DNA of 64,000 bases. It comes from Centaurea solstitialis. Its lineage: Eukaryota; Streptophyta; Magnoliopsida; Asterales; Asteraceae. Location of the stretch: positions 27,916,622 to 27,980,621 of the forward strand of contig CM058041.1 in the NCBI GenBank assembly GCA_030169165.1, given 5' to 3'. Each line of letters opens with the position of its first letter. Position 1 is the stretch's first letter. This document shows positions 45,376 to 55,368 of this stretch, one piece after another. The notes beneath the pieces were generated by a model. It did no database searches, was not told the DNA's origin, and saw only the letters and a program-made list of their open reading frames with translations. A program made the position numbers and the translations under genes.

Positions 45376-46064
45376 TTCAGTTGTGATGACTTCTTTAGTT
45401 CTTTGCTTAGTTCGATTAATATGGATCTTGCCTACATGTTCTTCCACATCGGTTCTAGTACTTAGTGCTTAGGACTTAGGACATAGGATATGTAGTTAAG
45501 CTTAATTGATACATTATTTGTAAGCATTCTAATTGAATCTGGCTATTGGTGATAGATGCAGATGTGTATAGCCATGTATATGTTTTTCATTTTGTTTTCT
45601 AAATGCTATATTAAAGTACTTGTTGTGGCCATTGAATAAACAGGTTCCAAAAGGCAGCAATATGTGAGGCCGTTTTATAGTTTAACTCTTGATTCTGGCC
45701 ACCTAATCACTATGCAACCAAGTGACCCCGGAGCTGCCAAACAGTCCCTATATTTTCTTTGACTATTCTTATCATCTTGTATCTTGATATGGGTAAATTT
45801 TACCTGAGTCTTATCTCTGAAACCCTAGAACTAACATTTACCAAGAATTGCGACAATGAGTTTGTATTTGCATGATATTATTTTTGATATGTGAATTGAT
45901 TTTCGTGTTTCTGTTCAATTTTATTACCTAGATAGCTGGCAATATCATCTATAATAATTGTGACAATGATTCACATCCGATATCTGCCCCAAATGAAAGG
46001 AAGTTGCATACAAGCAAATCTAACACATTTAGCACCGAAATCTTGTATGCAGGTATCTCCACAA

Positions 46065-48680
46065 ATGGCGGTCTCTGCTAAAACTCCAACAATTGCTTCA
46101 TGCCGCTCCGAGCTTCCCAACTCTCTTCACCATAACTGTATGTCCAAAACTATAAAGTTCTCAATTTCATCACGAACCTATATACTTTCCCTAAAAAAGA
46201 ACCATGAAATATCCGTAGTCAGTACTGATTCCATGGACACTAGAGACCCCAATTCCGTCATATGCGACCTCTGCCTTAGTGGGAACCTAGAACAAGCTCT
46301 AATACAACTAAACACAATGAAAGAACTTCGACTTACAGTCGACGAAGAAACTTTTATCTCCTTAGTCGACCTCTGTGAGCGAAAACGGGCAGAGCCAGAA
46401 GGGTGTCAAGTGTACTCTTTAATAACCAATTCGACAACCCATTTAAGTATCAGACTTGGGAACTCGTTATTGAGTATGTTTGTTAGGTTGCGTAATTTGG
46501 TCGACGCCTGGTATGTGTTTGGTAAAATGTCTGAGAGAGATTTGTTTTCTTGGAATGTTTTGATCGGTGGGTATGCGAAAGCTGGGTACTTTGATGAAGC
46601 GTTGAATTTGTATCATCGAATGTTGTGGGACGGGCTTAGACCCGATGTGTATACTTTTCCTAGCGTTTTGAGGACTTGTGGTGCCGTACCAGATTTAGTT
46701 AGGGGCAGAGAGGTTCATGTTCATGTGTTGAGATTTGGGTTTCAATCCGATATCGATGTGAATAATTCTTTGATTACTATGTATGCAAAATGTGGGGATG
46801 TATATAGTGCTCGGTTAGTGTTCGATAAAATGCCTGTAAAGGATAGAATATCATGGAATGCCATGATCTCGGGATATTTTGAAAACGATGAGTGCTTCCA
46901 AGGGCTTAAGTTGTTTCTTAACATGCTTGATTACCTAGTGGTTCCGGATTTGAGGACTATGACTAGCGTAATCTCAGCTTGCGAGTTTAGTGGTGACGAG
47001 AGATTAGGAAAGGCTGTTCACGGGTATGCCACAAAACATGATTTCGGAAAGGATGTTTCTATTAGTAACTCGTTAATACAACTTTACTCGAGCGTCGGAG
47101 CTTGGGAAGAAGCGGAAAACGTCTTTACAAGAATCGTATCAAAAGATGTGGTATCATGGACTTCCATGATTTCAGGTTACGAGAATAACGGGTTACCCGA
47201 AAAGGCCGTGGAAGTCTACGAGAAGATGGAGATAGAAGGTGTCCTGCCCGATGAGATCACAATCGCTAGCGTTCTTTCCGCTTGCGCTTCATTAGGTCGC
47301 TTAGATCTGGGTGTTAAACTACATGAGTTTGCCAAGAGAACTGGACTACTAAAATACGTCATAGTCACCAACGCTTTAATCGACTTATATTCCAAATGTA
47401 AACTTATCGACAAGGCTTTGGAAGTCTTCCAACGCATCCCGAACAAGAATGTGATATCGTGGACTTCGATAATCCTCGGTCTCCGGATCAACAATCGGAA
47501 CGTCGAGGCTCTTACTTTCTTTAGAAGAATGAAAGCTAACGTAATCCCTAATTCAATCACCTTGATTTCCGCCCTTTCCGCTTGCGGTAGGATCGGAGCT
47601 TTGATGGCCGGAAAGGAGATACATGCCTATGCGTTAAGAACTGGACTCGGGTTTGATGGATTCCTACCTAACGCACTCCTCGACATGTACGTAAGATGTG
47701 GGAGGATGGATATTGCGTGGAACCAATTCAATTCACACGAAAAGGACATTGCTTCTTGGAACACACTCTTAACCGGGTATGCCGAAAGAGGACAAGGGGA
47801 AGATGCCATCGAGCTATTTAACAAAATGGTAAAATCAGGTTTAAAACCAGACGCGATTACCTTTATTTCTTTACTATGTGCTTGTGGTAGATCCGGGATG
47901 GTTGCAAACGGTTTGGACTATTTCAATAATATGACAGCGAATTACGGTATTTCCCCAAACGTGAAGCATTATGCTTGTGTGGTTGATTTACTTGGACGTG
48001 CCGGGAAACTCGAAGAAGCTCATTGGTTCGTTAAAAAAATGCCTATACAAGCAGACCAAGCGATATGGGGAGCGTTGTTAAATGCATGCAGGATCCACAA
48101 GCAGGTTGAGTTAGGGGAAATTGCAGCCCAACATATACTCAAGATGGATGAGTCCGAGAGTGTCGGATATTATTCACTCTTATGTAATTTCTATGCTGAT
48201 ATCGGTAAATGGGATGAAGTCGGGAGGGTGAAAAGGTTGATGAGAGAAAAGGGGGTGACGATCGATCCTGGGTGCAGTTGGGTGGAAGTGAAGGGAAGTA
48301 TTCATGCATTTCTTAGTGGTGATCGGAGCCATCCTCAAGAGAGAGAAATAAGTGCGATCTTGGATGGTTTTTATGAGAAGATGGAAGAAGAAGAAGTTGG
48401 ATTGGATGAAGTTGATAGTTCGAAATCGGAGATTCTGTGTGGGCATAGTGAAAGATTGGCGATTGGATTTGGGCTCATAAATACCGCTCCTGGCATGCCT
48501 ATACGGGTAACGAAAAATCTTTATATGTGTGAAAACTGTCATAATTTGGTGAAGTTTATTTCCAAAGTTGTGAGGAGAGAGATTGGTGTTCGGGATACCG
48601 AATGTTTCCATCTTTTTAAGGATGGTTTATGTTCTTGTGGAGATGGTGGTTATAAGCCAAAAACAGAAACAACCAGGTGA
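46065..48680 (+). CDS. VAC1: PPR-DYW plastid RNA-editing factor, VAC1/ECB2-like
   Basis: An uninterrupted 871-codon frame from ATG 46065 (MAVSAKTPTIASC). The frame is open from 45960 and ATGs occur at 45966, 45993 and 46047. I chose 46065 because the N-terminus and length then fit Arabidopsis VAC1/ECB2 (about 866 residues), a chloroplast PPR protein needed for editing of plastid transcripts such as accD. The Ser/Thr-rich, acid-poor first 50 residues suit a plastid transit peptide. PLS-type PPR repeats follow from about 75 to 650 (e.g. WYVFGKMSERDLFSWNVLIG, WNAMISGYFEND, YACVVDLLGRAGKLEEA), then E/E+ motifs (WGALLNACRIHKQVELGE; GCSWVEVKGSIHAF). The DYW deaminase domain has CGHSE (H-x-E, about 792) and CENCH (about 822), with HLF...CSC near the end. 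The usual D-Y-W ending is replaced by GDGGYKPKTETTR. No introns interrupt the frame, as is typical of PPR genes. Confidence 0.93.
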   Translation: MAVSAKTPTIASCRSELPNSLHHNCMSKTIKFSISSRTYILSLKKNHEISVVSTDSMDTRDPNSVICDLCLSGNLEQALIQLNTMKELRLTVDEETFISLVDLCERKRAEPEGCQVYSLITNSTTHLSIRLGNSLLSMFVRLRNLVDAWYVFGKMSERDLFSWNVLIGGYAKAGYFDEALNLYHRMLWDGLRPDVYTFPSVLRTCGAVPDLVRGREVHVHVLRFGFQSDIDVNNSLITMYAKCGDVYSARLVFDKMPVKDRISWNAMISGYFENDECFQGLKLFLNMLDYLVVPDLRTMTSVISACEFSGDERLGKAVHGYATKHDFGKDVSISNSLIQLYSSVGAWEEAENVFTRIVSKDVVSWTSMISGYENNGLPEKAVEVYEKMEIEGVLPDEITIASVLSACASLGRLDLGVKLHEFAKRTGLLKYVIVTNALIDLYSKCKLIDKALEVFQRIPNKNVISWTSIILGLRINNRNVEALTFFRRMKANVIPNSITLISALSACGRIGALMAGKEIHAYALRTGLGFDGFLPNALLDMYVRCGRMDIAWNQFNSHEKDIASWNTLLTGYAERGQGEDAIELFNKMVKSGLKPDAITFISLLCACGRSGMVANGLDYFNNMTANYGISPNVKHYACVVDLLGRAGKLEEAHWFVKKMPIQADQAIWGALLNACRIHKQVELGEIAAQHILKMDESESVGYYSLLCNFYADIGKWDEVGRVKRLMREKGVTIDPGCSWVEVKGSIHAFLSGDRSHPQEREISAILDGFYEKMEEEEVGLDEVDSSKSEILCGHSERLAIGFGLINTAPGMPIRVTKNLYMCENCHNLVKFISKVVRREIGVRDTECFHLFKDGLCSCGDGGYKPKTETTR

Positions 48681-49427
48681 TAAATATCACAATGTGCATT
48701 TTCCATGTTGTATATACATGATCATGGTATAATTCTATGAAGGTATGTCCTAACCACATGTTATTTACATTTCTGGCACAATCAAGAATTAGTAGTAGGT
48801 TACAGTTTACACCTTTTTAAGGATGGTAAGGTTTTTGTTGTATGCAAACAAGGAATTATTCATCATTTGTAGCAAACCAAGAGAGAAAGAAGAAGATGAT
48901 GGTTTGTGTGCAGCTTCTTCAGTTTTTACATTTTGTTATATATTTGATTTGCATCAAATGTTGCCATAGTGGAGACTGGAGATGATGAGAAGGTAATAAA
49001 ATTACATTTTAGTACAAAAACATTTGCTTAAACACATTAATTGATGATCCTCATGTAGATGTTACTGCTTCTAAAGGCACTTCAACATGTGTGTGGTAGT
49101 ATCATTCCTTACAAAGTTGCTATTTGGGCAATCTTTTCTTCCTATTTGGAAAAGAAATAGTTTTACATGGTTTCACATCCACTAAATCATCTAATCTAAA
49201 GGATGATACTCTGCTTTCTGGTTTTTCACTTTTTTTGTTGTTTTCCCCTGAATATATACATATATATATATATGGGTAGGTTTTGTTAAGAACCTAAGAT
49301 TGCATCCCTTCCTCCCCTTTCGACAGACAAATTCCTTGTCCTCCTCCTTTTCCTCCCCCACTTGCACCCCCTCTCCACAACACTCGTTTAAAATATAGCA
49401 TTCGTAAACCTCACTGCGATTGTGGCG
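48681..49427 (+). other. 3' flank of the VAC1-like gene
   Basis: Presumed 3' UTR and spacer. No clear polyadenylation signal stands out. A TA run is at 49256-49272. The minus-strand frame at 49191-49529 is a chance frame over the microsatellite and the copia remnant. Confidence 0.4.
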
Positions 49428-50185
49428 AAGCCCTTTCAAGAGCCCACAACTATAACTAATGCTCTTCGAAACCCTGTATGGCATAATGCTATGCAAACGG
49501 AGTTTAATGCTCTCTAGAAAAAACCACACTTGGGACTTAGATCCTCTGTCCCAATCACAAAATCTTAGTGGGTGTAAATGGGTGTGCCAAACAAGATTTA
49601 GTCATGTTGGTACTATTGAGCATCACAAAGCTCAACTCGTAGCTAAGGGATTTCACCAACGGCCTGCTCTTGACTACACTGAAACCTTTAGCCTAGTCAT
49701 CAAATTAGTCACCATTTGAGCCGCTCTTTCTCTTGTTGTCACTCATGACTAGCCACTTCGACAAATCCACATAAACAATGCTTTTTATGGTCTTAAACTA
49801 GCTCCTCGAGAATGTCTATATGTCCCAACCTCCCGGCTTTGTTGACCCTAATCATCCCGCTCACGTTTGCAAGTTGCGTCGAGCTATCTATGGTCTTAAA
49901 CTAGCTCCTCGAGCTTAGTACAATGAGTTTAAATCATATCTTCTTAGTCTTGGCTTCCACAACTCCATATCCAACTCTTCATTCTATGTCATTATCATCA
50001 CATATTTTACATTCTAGTATATATGGATGATATCATTCTAACTGGCTTCAATTCTTCCCTCCTAACATCTCTAAGTTCCAAAATTTCAGCTCGATTCTCC
50101 TTAAAGGGTCTTGGACACCTGTCTTACTTCCTTGGCATCGAAGTACAACTGTACAACCTTACACCCGACGTCTCTTCAACATAAA
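49428..50185 (+). pseudogene. Copia pol remnant, RT part
   Basis: Reading across several frames gives the standard copia RT order. It starts KPFQEPTTITNALRNPVWHN (49428), TAG after EFNAL, then frameshifted GCKWVCQTRFSH and HKAQLVAKGFHQRPALDYTETFS. Further on come the PPGFVDPNHP-like segment, the IYGLKLAPR-like segment (partly repeated at about 49790 and 49890) and YMDDIILTG at 50020-50046. Many stops and frameshifts make it non-functional. No LTRs, gag or integrase were found around it. It is cut at 50185 by the gypsy element and continues at 57707. Confidence 0.85.
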
Positions 50186-52523
50186 TGTAACACCCCAAAA
50201 ATTGGAGTAAACAAAAACCTTCATTTACGAAAGGTGTTAGTACAAAATACGCCAAAGCGTGAGCTCTTCCCAAAACCGGGGTATAAATAGTGTATAATTA
50301 CAATGTTTGTAATTAGAATAAAGAATACGACAACTATCTAGTCTAGATCCTGTCTAGGAAAAAGACTACAAAAGAGTTGTCAACTCGGTCAAGGCTTGCA
50401 CGGTCTAAAGGACCGGTCTCTTCACACATCCCCCAAAGCTCACTCTCAATCCCGGCACCTACTTGGGAACAGCGTCCCTAGTACCTGAGAGACACATCGA
50501 CACCAAGCAAGTGTTAGGCTAAAGGAGCCTAGTGAGTTGTAACACAAAATATCATACATGTAAAAGCATGTTAAAACATGTGAAATATATCAAAGTGTAT
50601 TAATCAACAAACGAAGTATGTTAAACCGGTTTATCTTTTATCTTTGAAAACCGTGGGAGCGACCCACTTTCAACAAGCAAGCTACACCTCAGAGTCGAGA
50701 CACCCCGTTGCCGTCCTCCTACGAAGACTCGAATAGGCAACCTCAGAGGCCAGGCACATTCGCGGCCACACGAATGGCGAGGGACATAGGTGCACACCTT
50801 TTGACTAGTGCCACCCAAGACTGAGTCGAACTCGTGTAAACTTGAAGTGCACACCTTTTGACTAGTGCCACTTTATATCAATTTCATTTATCCACTTTGC
50901 CAAGCAAGTTACACATTAGCGACGAGACACCCCGTTGTCGTCCTCCTACGAAGACTTGAATTGACAACCCCAGAGGCCAGGCACATTCGCGGCCACACGA
51001 ATGGCGAGGGACATAGGTGCACACCTTTTGACTAGTGCCACCCAAGACTGAGTCGAGCTCGTGTAAACTTGAAAGTGCACACCTTTTGACTAGTGCCACT
51101 TTAGATCAATCTCATTTCAAAAACGACACAATATACACCTTTTGACTAGTGTCCCATTGTCCAATTATGTTTGCGTAAAAACATGGGTACTCACCTTTTG
51201 ACTAGTGACATCCCGGCCCACTTTTTGACTAGTGACCAATAGCATCACGCCTTTTGACTGGCGGTGCTCTAGAACATTTAAGCATAATTGCAAGTCTCAA
51301 TACTTTCATTTACTCCATACAAGCCACACGCTCGGGATTCAATCCCTTCGCATCATTCCATGGCATACATATTAACACGTATTTTTCATGCATGCATTCA
51401 TCATATAATCTTATGAATATAGCTCATTCAAGGTAGCATACGATTGATCATTCCATGTATACAAATTCCCAAGCAAGACACACATATATATATATATCAA
51501 TCAAGATGATGTGCTCTCAGTTTTAACAAAATAGTTTTAGCAACTCACCTTGGTATTTCTTCACAATCAAACACGGGTTTAATAGCTAGGCACGTCACAA
51601 GATAGTACCTATACAATCATATTATGGTATACATCAATAACCGCCAAAAATGACACTTACGGTTCACAACCGAAACACTAGTCTAAAAACTAGGCTAGAC
51701 TATCTCAATGGCCTCCAAAATCTCCCAAACATCATCTAATATAACCCTTAAGGAAAGCCCAAAGCCAAAACTCGAAAAGGAACGAAAACGAAAAACTTCA
51801 AAATGTGGACAGGGAGTTACGCGACCAAACCCCGGGACCTCAGGTCGCGGGACCAGGTCGCGGGGTTTAACAGACCTGCACAACTCCGCGATTTGCTTTG
51901 CATAAACTTACCAAAACTCATCCAAAACTCGATATTGACTCCCAAAACACCCTATGAATGTTTATGAACGATCCTACGATGATATAACATGATAATCTAA
52001 CAACAAAACTCAAGACACCCCATGGATCGTCGAGATCCATGGTTTTCCCCAAATACGAACCCTAACTTTCAAGGTTCTCAAATCCCAACTAAAACACGAA
52101 ATCAACACGAAATAAACCATACCTTTCGTTAGGAACTTGATTCTAACAACACTTCACGGATTGATTTCACCTCCCACGCTCGATTCCTCTTCCGAATCTC
52201 GAAATCTCTTCAAAACCCTTTTTCTTTCTTTTTCTCTCTTGTTCTCTCCTTTCCTCTCTTCCAAACACAAACACACATAAATGAAGAGAAGGGAGGAAGG
52301 GATAAGATTAAAACTAGTTGGTGACTAGTTACCAAACAACCCCTCTTTAATTCGTGTATTTACCATTCCGTCCCGAAACTGATAAGTTAAGTTCTCGACT
52401 CGACCTATGAACTTAAATACGTACTAATAATTAACTTTGGTAAATATTGCGTTATATTTAATCGAATTCCTATTATTCACTTTTATCAATCAAGTTCGGG
52501 TTCATAAAATTCCGGGTGTTACA
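50186..52523 (-). repeat. Gypsy 3' LTR (left copy)
   Basis: Begins TGTAACACCCCAAAAATTGG and ends ATTCCGGGTGTTACA. It contains a roughly 225-bp tandem duplication (about 50669-50877 and 50898-51103) and the CCTTTTGACTAGTG array. Small minus-strand frames (50621-50854, 50884-51099) are translations of the duplication and recur in the other LTR. Confidence 0.95.
50799..51258. repeat. Array of CCTTTTGACTAGTG motifs in the LTR
   Basis: Eight TTTTGACT copies (seven continuing TAGTG, one TGGCG) at about 50809, 50856, 51036, 51084, 51140, 51196, 51223 and 51252. Each contains TTGACT, the core of the W-box bound by WRKY factors. An identical array lies in the right LTR (about 55982-56441). Confidence 0.8.
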
Positions 52524-52537
52524 ATCCTCCCCACCTA
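52524..52537 (-). other. Polypurine tract of the gypsy element
   Basis: The minus strand reads AGGTGGGGAGGAT directly before the left (3') LTR. Confidence 0.75.
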
Positions 52538-53685
52538 AATAGAATTTCGTCCCCGAAATTCCTAATCTCTTCCGCATCACAAGGACAACTTGTTCACTCA
52601 TTTCCCAAAACTAGGCAACCATGCTCTCACCATACCAGTCGGTTAGACTAACACTAGTCTCAATTATGTACTCAAAGGAAGCACTGATATAATCTTCTAA
52701 CTTAAGAGTAGCTAATCGAAACATCACAAGTCACTACTTGTCCTCATTAATACTTGTCATCATATCCTAAGTTTCATGCTTAGTCTAGCGTATCACGCCA
52801 TCATGTCCACTACAAATTCTACTTCATATAACTTAATTATAAGTCACGTCTTCCAAAATCACCTTTATACTCACAAAGGTTCCTCCTACATGGCAATATT
52901 AATACACTGACAACATGTACCCTTCGGTCTTACGCATAAAGTCATTAGTATACATCACATAATCACCAAATGTGGTACCACCGATAACATTTTCTCGATC
53001 CTTAGACACGCATGGAGAATATTTACTCAACTATACCACCGGGGTACTACTAAATTCTTTATTGAGTTTTAGAGTCATCGACATATAGATATATATACAC
53101 ACTTAACTTTTGTTATCCCTTCAAGATCTTTAAATAGAAGTAAATACCTCCTCACAATTTGTCTCTCTCGAACCCAAAGAGACCTCAAAACATGGTCACT
53201 TAACTCACTCGAACAAGCCTCGCTCTAAACGGCTCGCTACGATTCCTTAGGAATACGCTTCAACACCTATAGGATTCTCTTGTAAGGGTCGGTGCGCATG
53301 TCATGCACTCACCTAGATGGCGCTAACCAATCCTTCCTACGTGGGTCTGTACACATCCCAATGGACTTCTACTAGTCATTAACAAGCTTCTTTCTAGGTA
53401 CGGTTTCTCATCGGACCACTATTTTCCATAGCCGTTGGCCATAAGGTGTTCCTCAACAACACCCTCGTAAGGGAGGTATGAAACTTAATCCCTATGTAGT
53501 CTAGTTCGATTCATATTGAGAACAAATACAACCCCGTCCACGCTTCCTACGGGATACTCCACTATAAAAAAAAAACATGCTTCTAGAAACTTAACCATCG
53601 ACTCAGTTCACCTGACACATTAGTAGAATAGTATACAATAAATCCACACATGGGCATTAACCCCCACCCCCAACTAATTGGTGCA
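52538..53685 (-). other. Non-coding interior of the gypsy element
   Basis: 1.1 kb between gag and polypurine tract, with no protease, RT or integrase motif in any frame; pol is absent. Confidence 0.65.
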
Positions 53686-54282
53686 TCAAGGTAATCCACA
53701 TTTTTCAAGATTAGGCATGGCAACACTCATTGAAAGCACACAAGTAGAAAACAAGACATACATGTATTTTACAAACAAGACTTGGTGACAATGTAAGTTA
53801 CCTGCATTCAACTTTGGGCATTCCCTCATGAAATGCCCCGACTCTTTACACTCAAAGCAAACCAGCCCCCGGATGGAGCAATCTCGAGCCATATGGCCCC
53901 GTTTCCCGCATTTACTACAACTAGTAGGGTCTGACAGCTGCTCGCGGCGGCACGGCCCATGATGCTTGCTCCGGCATTTAAAACACCACCATGAGTCACG
54001 ACGAGGCTCCCTTCTCCTATCATCATTAGGTGCCTTAGTTGGACGCGGCTGCTCCGTCGGTTCTTCTTCTTTCCTCTTCTGCCCGGCTTGGTAGTGTTCC
54101 ACCCGGGCTTGGGTGATATCGTCTTCCACTCTCAACGATTCTTCAATAGCTTCGTGCAAGGTAGTAACCCTCGCAATTCTAACCGCCGATTTCATCTCGG
54201 CCGGTAGTCCACGTACGTAAGCCTTTATCTTCGACTTCTCATCGGGATACCATCCCCAATCTCTCCAAGTATTCTTTCGCAT
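53686..54282 (-). pseudogene. Gypsy GAG, C-terminal part with three zinc knuckles
   Basis: A minus-strand frame that continues the capsid after a frameshift near 54255: WYPDEKSKIKAYVRGLPAEM, then a charged linker. The Cys/His motifs are CFKCRSKHHGPC, CSKCGKRGHMARDC and CFECKESGHFMREC (the last two are C-x2-C-x4-H-x4-C). After CPKLNAG the family similarity stops at GCAG|GTAACT (minus strand), a splice-donor-like sequence, and an unrelated hydrophobic tail runs to the stop. Its start codon at 54282 is only the first ATG in this frame. The segment would be expressed only if the frameshift is suppressed. Confidence 0.82.
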
Positions 54283-55033
54283 AATAGGAAATGGGGTTGT
54301 TGCCCTTCTTCATCCCTCGGAACTCATCCTCGATATTGTCAAGGGCCCGTTCACTACAATATTTCTCAAACATCTTCTTCTTGAAATCGGCCCACGAAAG
54401 CCTAGCGTAAACCTCCGGCGAGATAGACGAGCGGGTCAAGTTCCACCACGTTAAGGCCTCACCCTTGAGAAGATGTGAAGCGAACTTGACTCGTTGGGAG
54501 TCATCACACTCGCTCGCCTCAAATGCCATCTCCATCTCTCGAAGCCAATACAAGCATGTTATTGGCTCGTTACATCCGCGAAACTCCGGCGGTTTGCATC
54601 CTAAGAAGTTTTTGTAAGAACACCCCTTCCCTTTCGCCTTTTCTTTATCTCCGGTCATCCGTGTTTCTTCGGTGACCACCACTACCGCCGCATCCCCCGA
54701 ACCAATACCGGCATTCTCTCCCACCGCCTCGTGGCGGCGGTGACTGGCGTCTCGCTCCTCCAACATTCTGGCGAACGATTCTTGCTGCTTAGACATGGCC
54801 TCAATAACGGCCTTCATCACGTTATCGAAGATTCTCATCTCCGGAGTTACCTCGGTTATTACCGGGTTTCGGTCATCAAGGTTGACCCTTGGAATAAACT
54901 CCGTCCTCCCACCTAAGACCGAAAGTCTTGTTGGGCTCTCAACCGCATCGGTTCGCGCATGATGGTCGGCGGTCGAAGCGGTCTGGTCAGGTGGTCCCCG
55001 CGCGGCACCCGTCTGACTACGAGTATTCGACAT
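54239..55033 (-). pseudogene. Gypsy GAG, N-terminal part
   Basis: A 264-codon minus-strand frame starting MSNTRSQTGAARGPP, 320 bases after the primer site, so the start is well placed. A disordered N-terminus is followed by a short helix (MKAVIEAMSKQQESFARMLEE). The retrotransposon gag domain runs from about 140: FLGCKPPEFRGCNEPITCLY, WLREMEMAFEASEC, LLKGEALTWWN and FKKKMFEKYC. The frame is lost after YYAKEYLERLG and ends at TGA; the capsid continues in the overlapping frame 53686-54282. The family is a Ty3/gypsy lineage, chromovirus-like by its gag and primer site, but without RT this is uncertain. Confidence 0.85.
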
Positions 55034-55353
55034 GACGATCTGTCACACAAACGCACGAGAATAGGATAAGAATAGACTACTTTACGAATCTCAACATTTA
55101 TCGTCCTCATAATAATAGTCACTCAAACACTTACGTACGTACAACGCATTCATAGATCAGTAGCTAGGTGATTTATGAATTAATCGTACCTAAGCATCCT
55201 CGTTACTATCATCATAACTCTGAATAAACGTGAATTCGTATTCCTATCACTCTCCCCACCTAAGGTTCTACCCAAGGTACGCGTCATATTTACTAACTTG
55301 CTAAGTTTAAGTCTAGGCATACTACAGTGTTTACCTAGTTCGCTTAAACTAAA

Positions 55354-55365
55354 GCTCTGATACCA
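55354..55365 (-). other. Primer binding site, initiator tRNA-Met
   Basis: TGGTATCAGAGC on the minus strand, three bases inside the right LTR, which makes the right LTR the 5' one. Confidence 0.9.
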
Positions 55366-55368
55366 ACT

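Noticed and set aside
45960..46064. Upstream extension of the VAC1-like frame, beginning GTG at 45960
   Set aside because: GTG is not a likely plant start. Starting at ATG 46065 gives the expected length and a transit-peptide-like N-terminus.
46742..48611. Minus-strand frames of 60-143 codons
   Set aside because: Antisense shadows of the PPR coding sequence.
50799..51258. CRISPR-like array (short repeats with spacers)
   Set aside because: The repeats are irregularly spaced, lie in an LTR and are in a plant genome.
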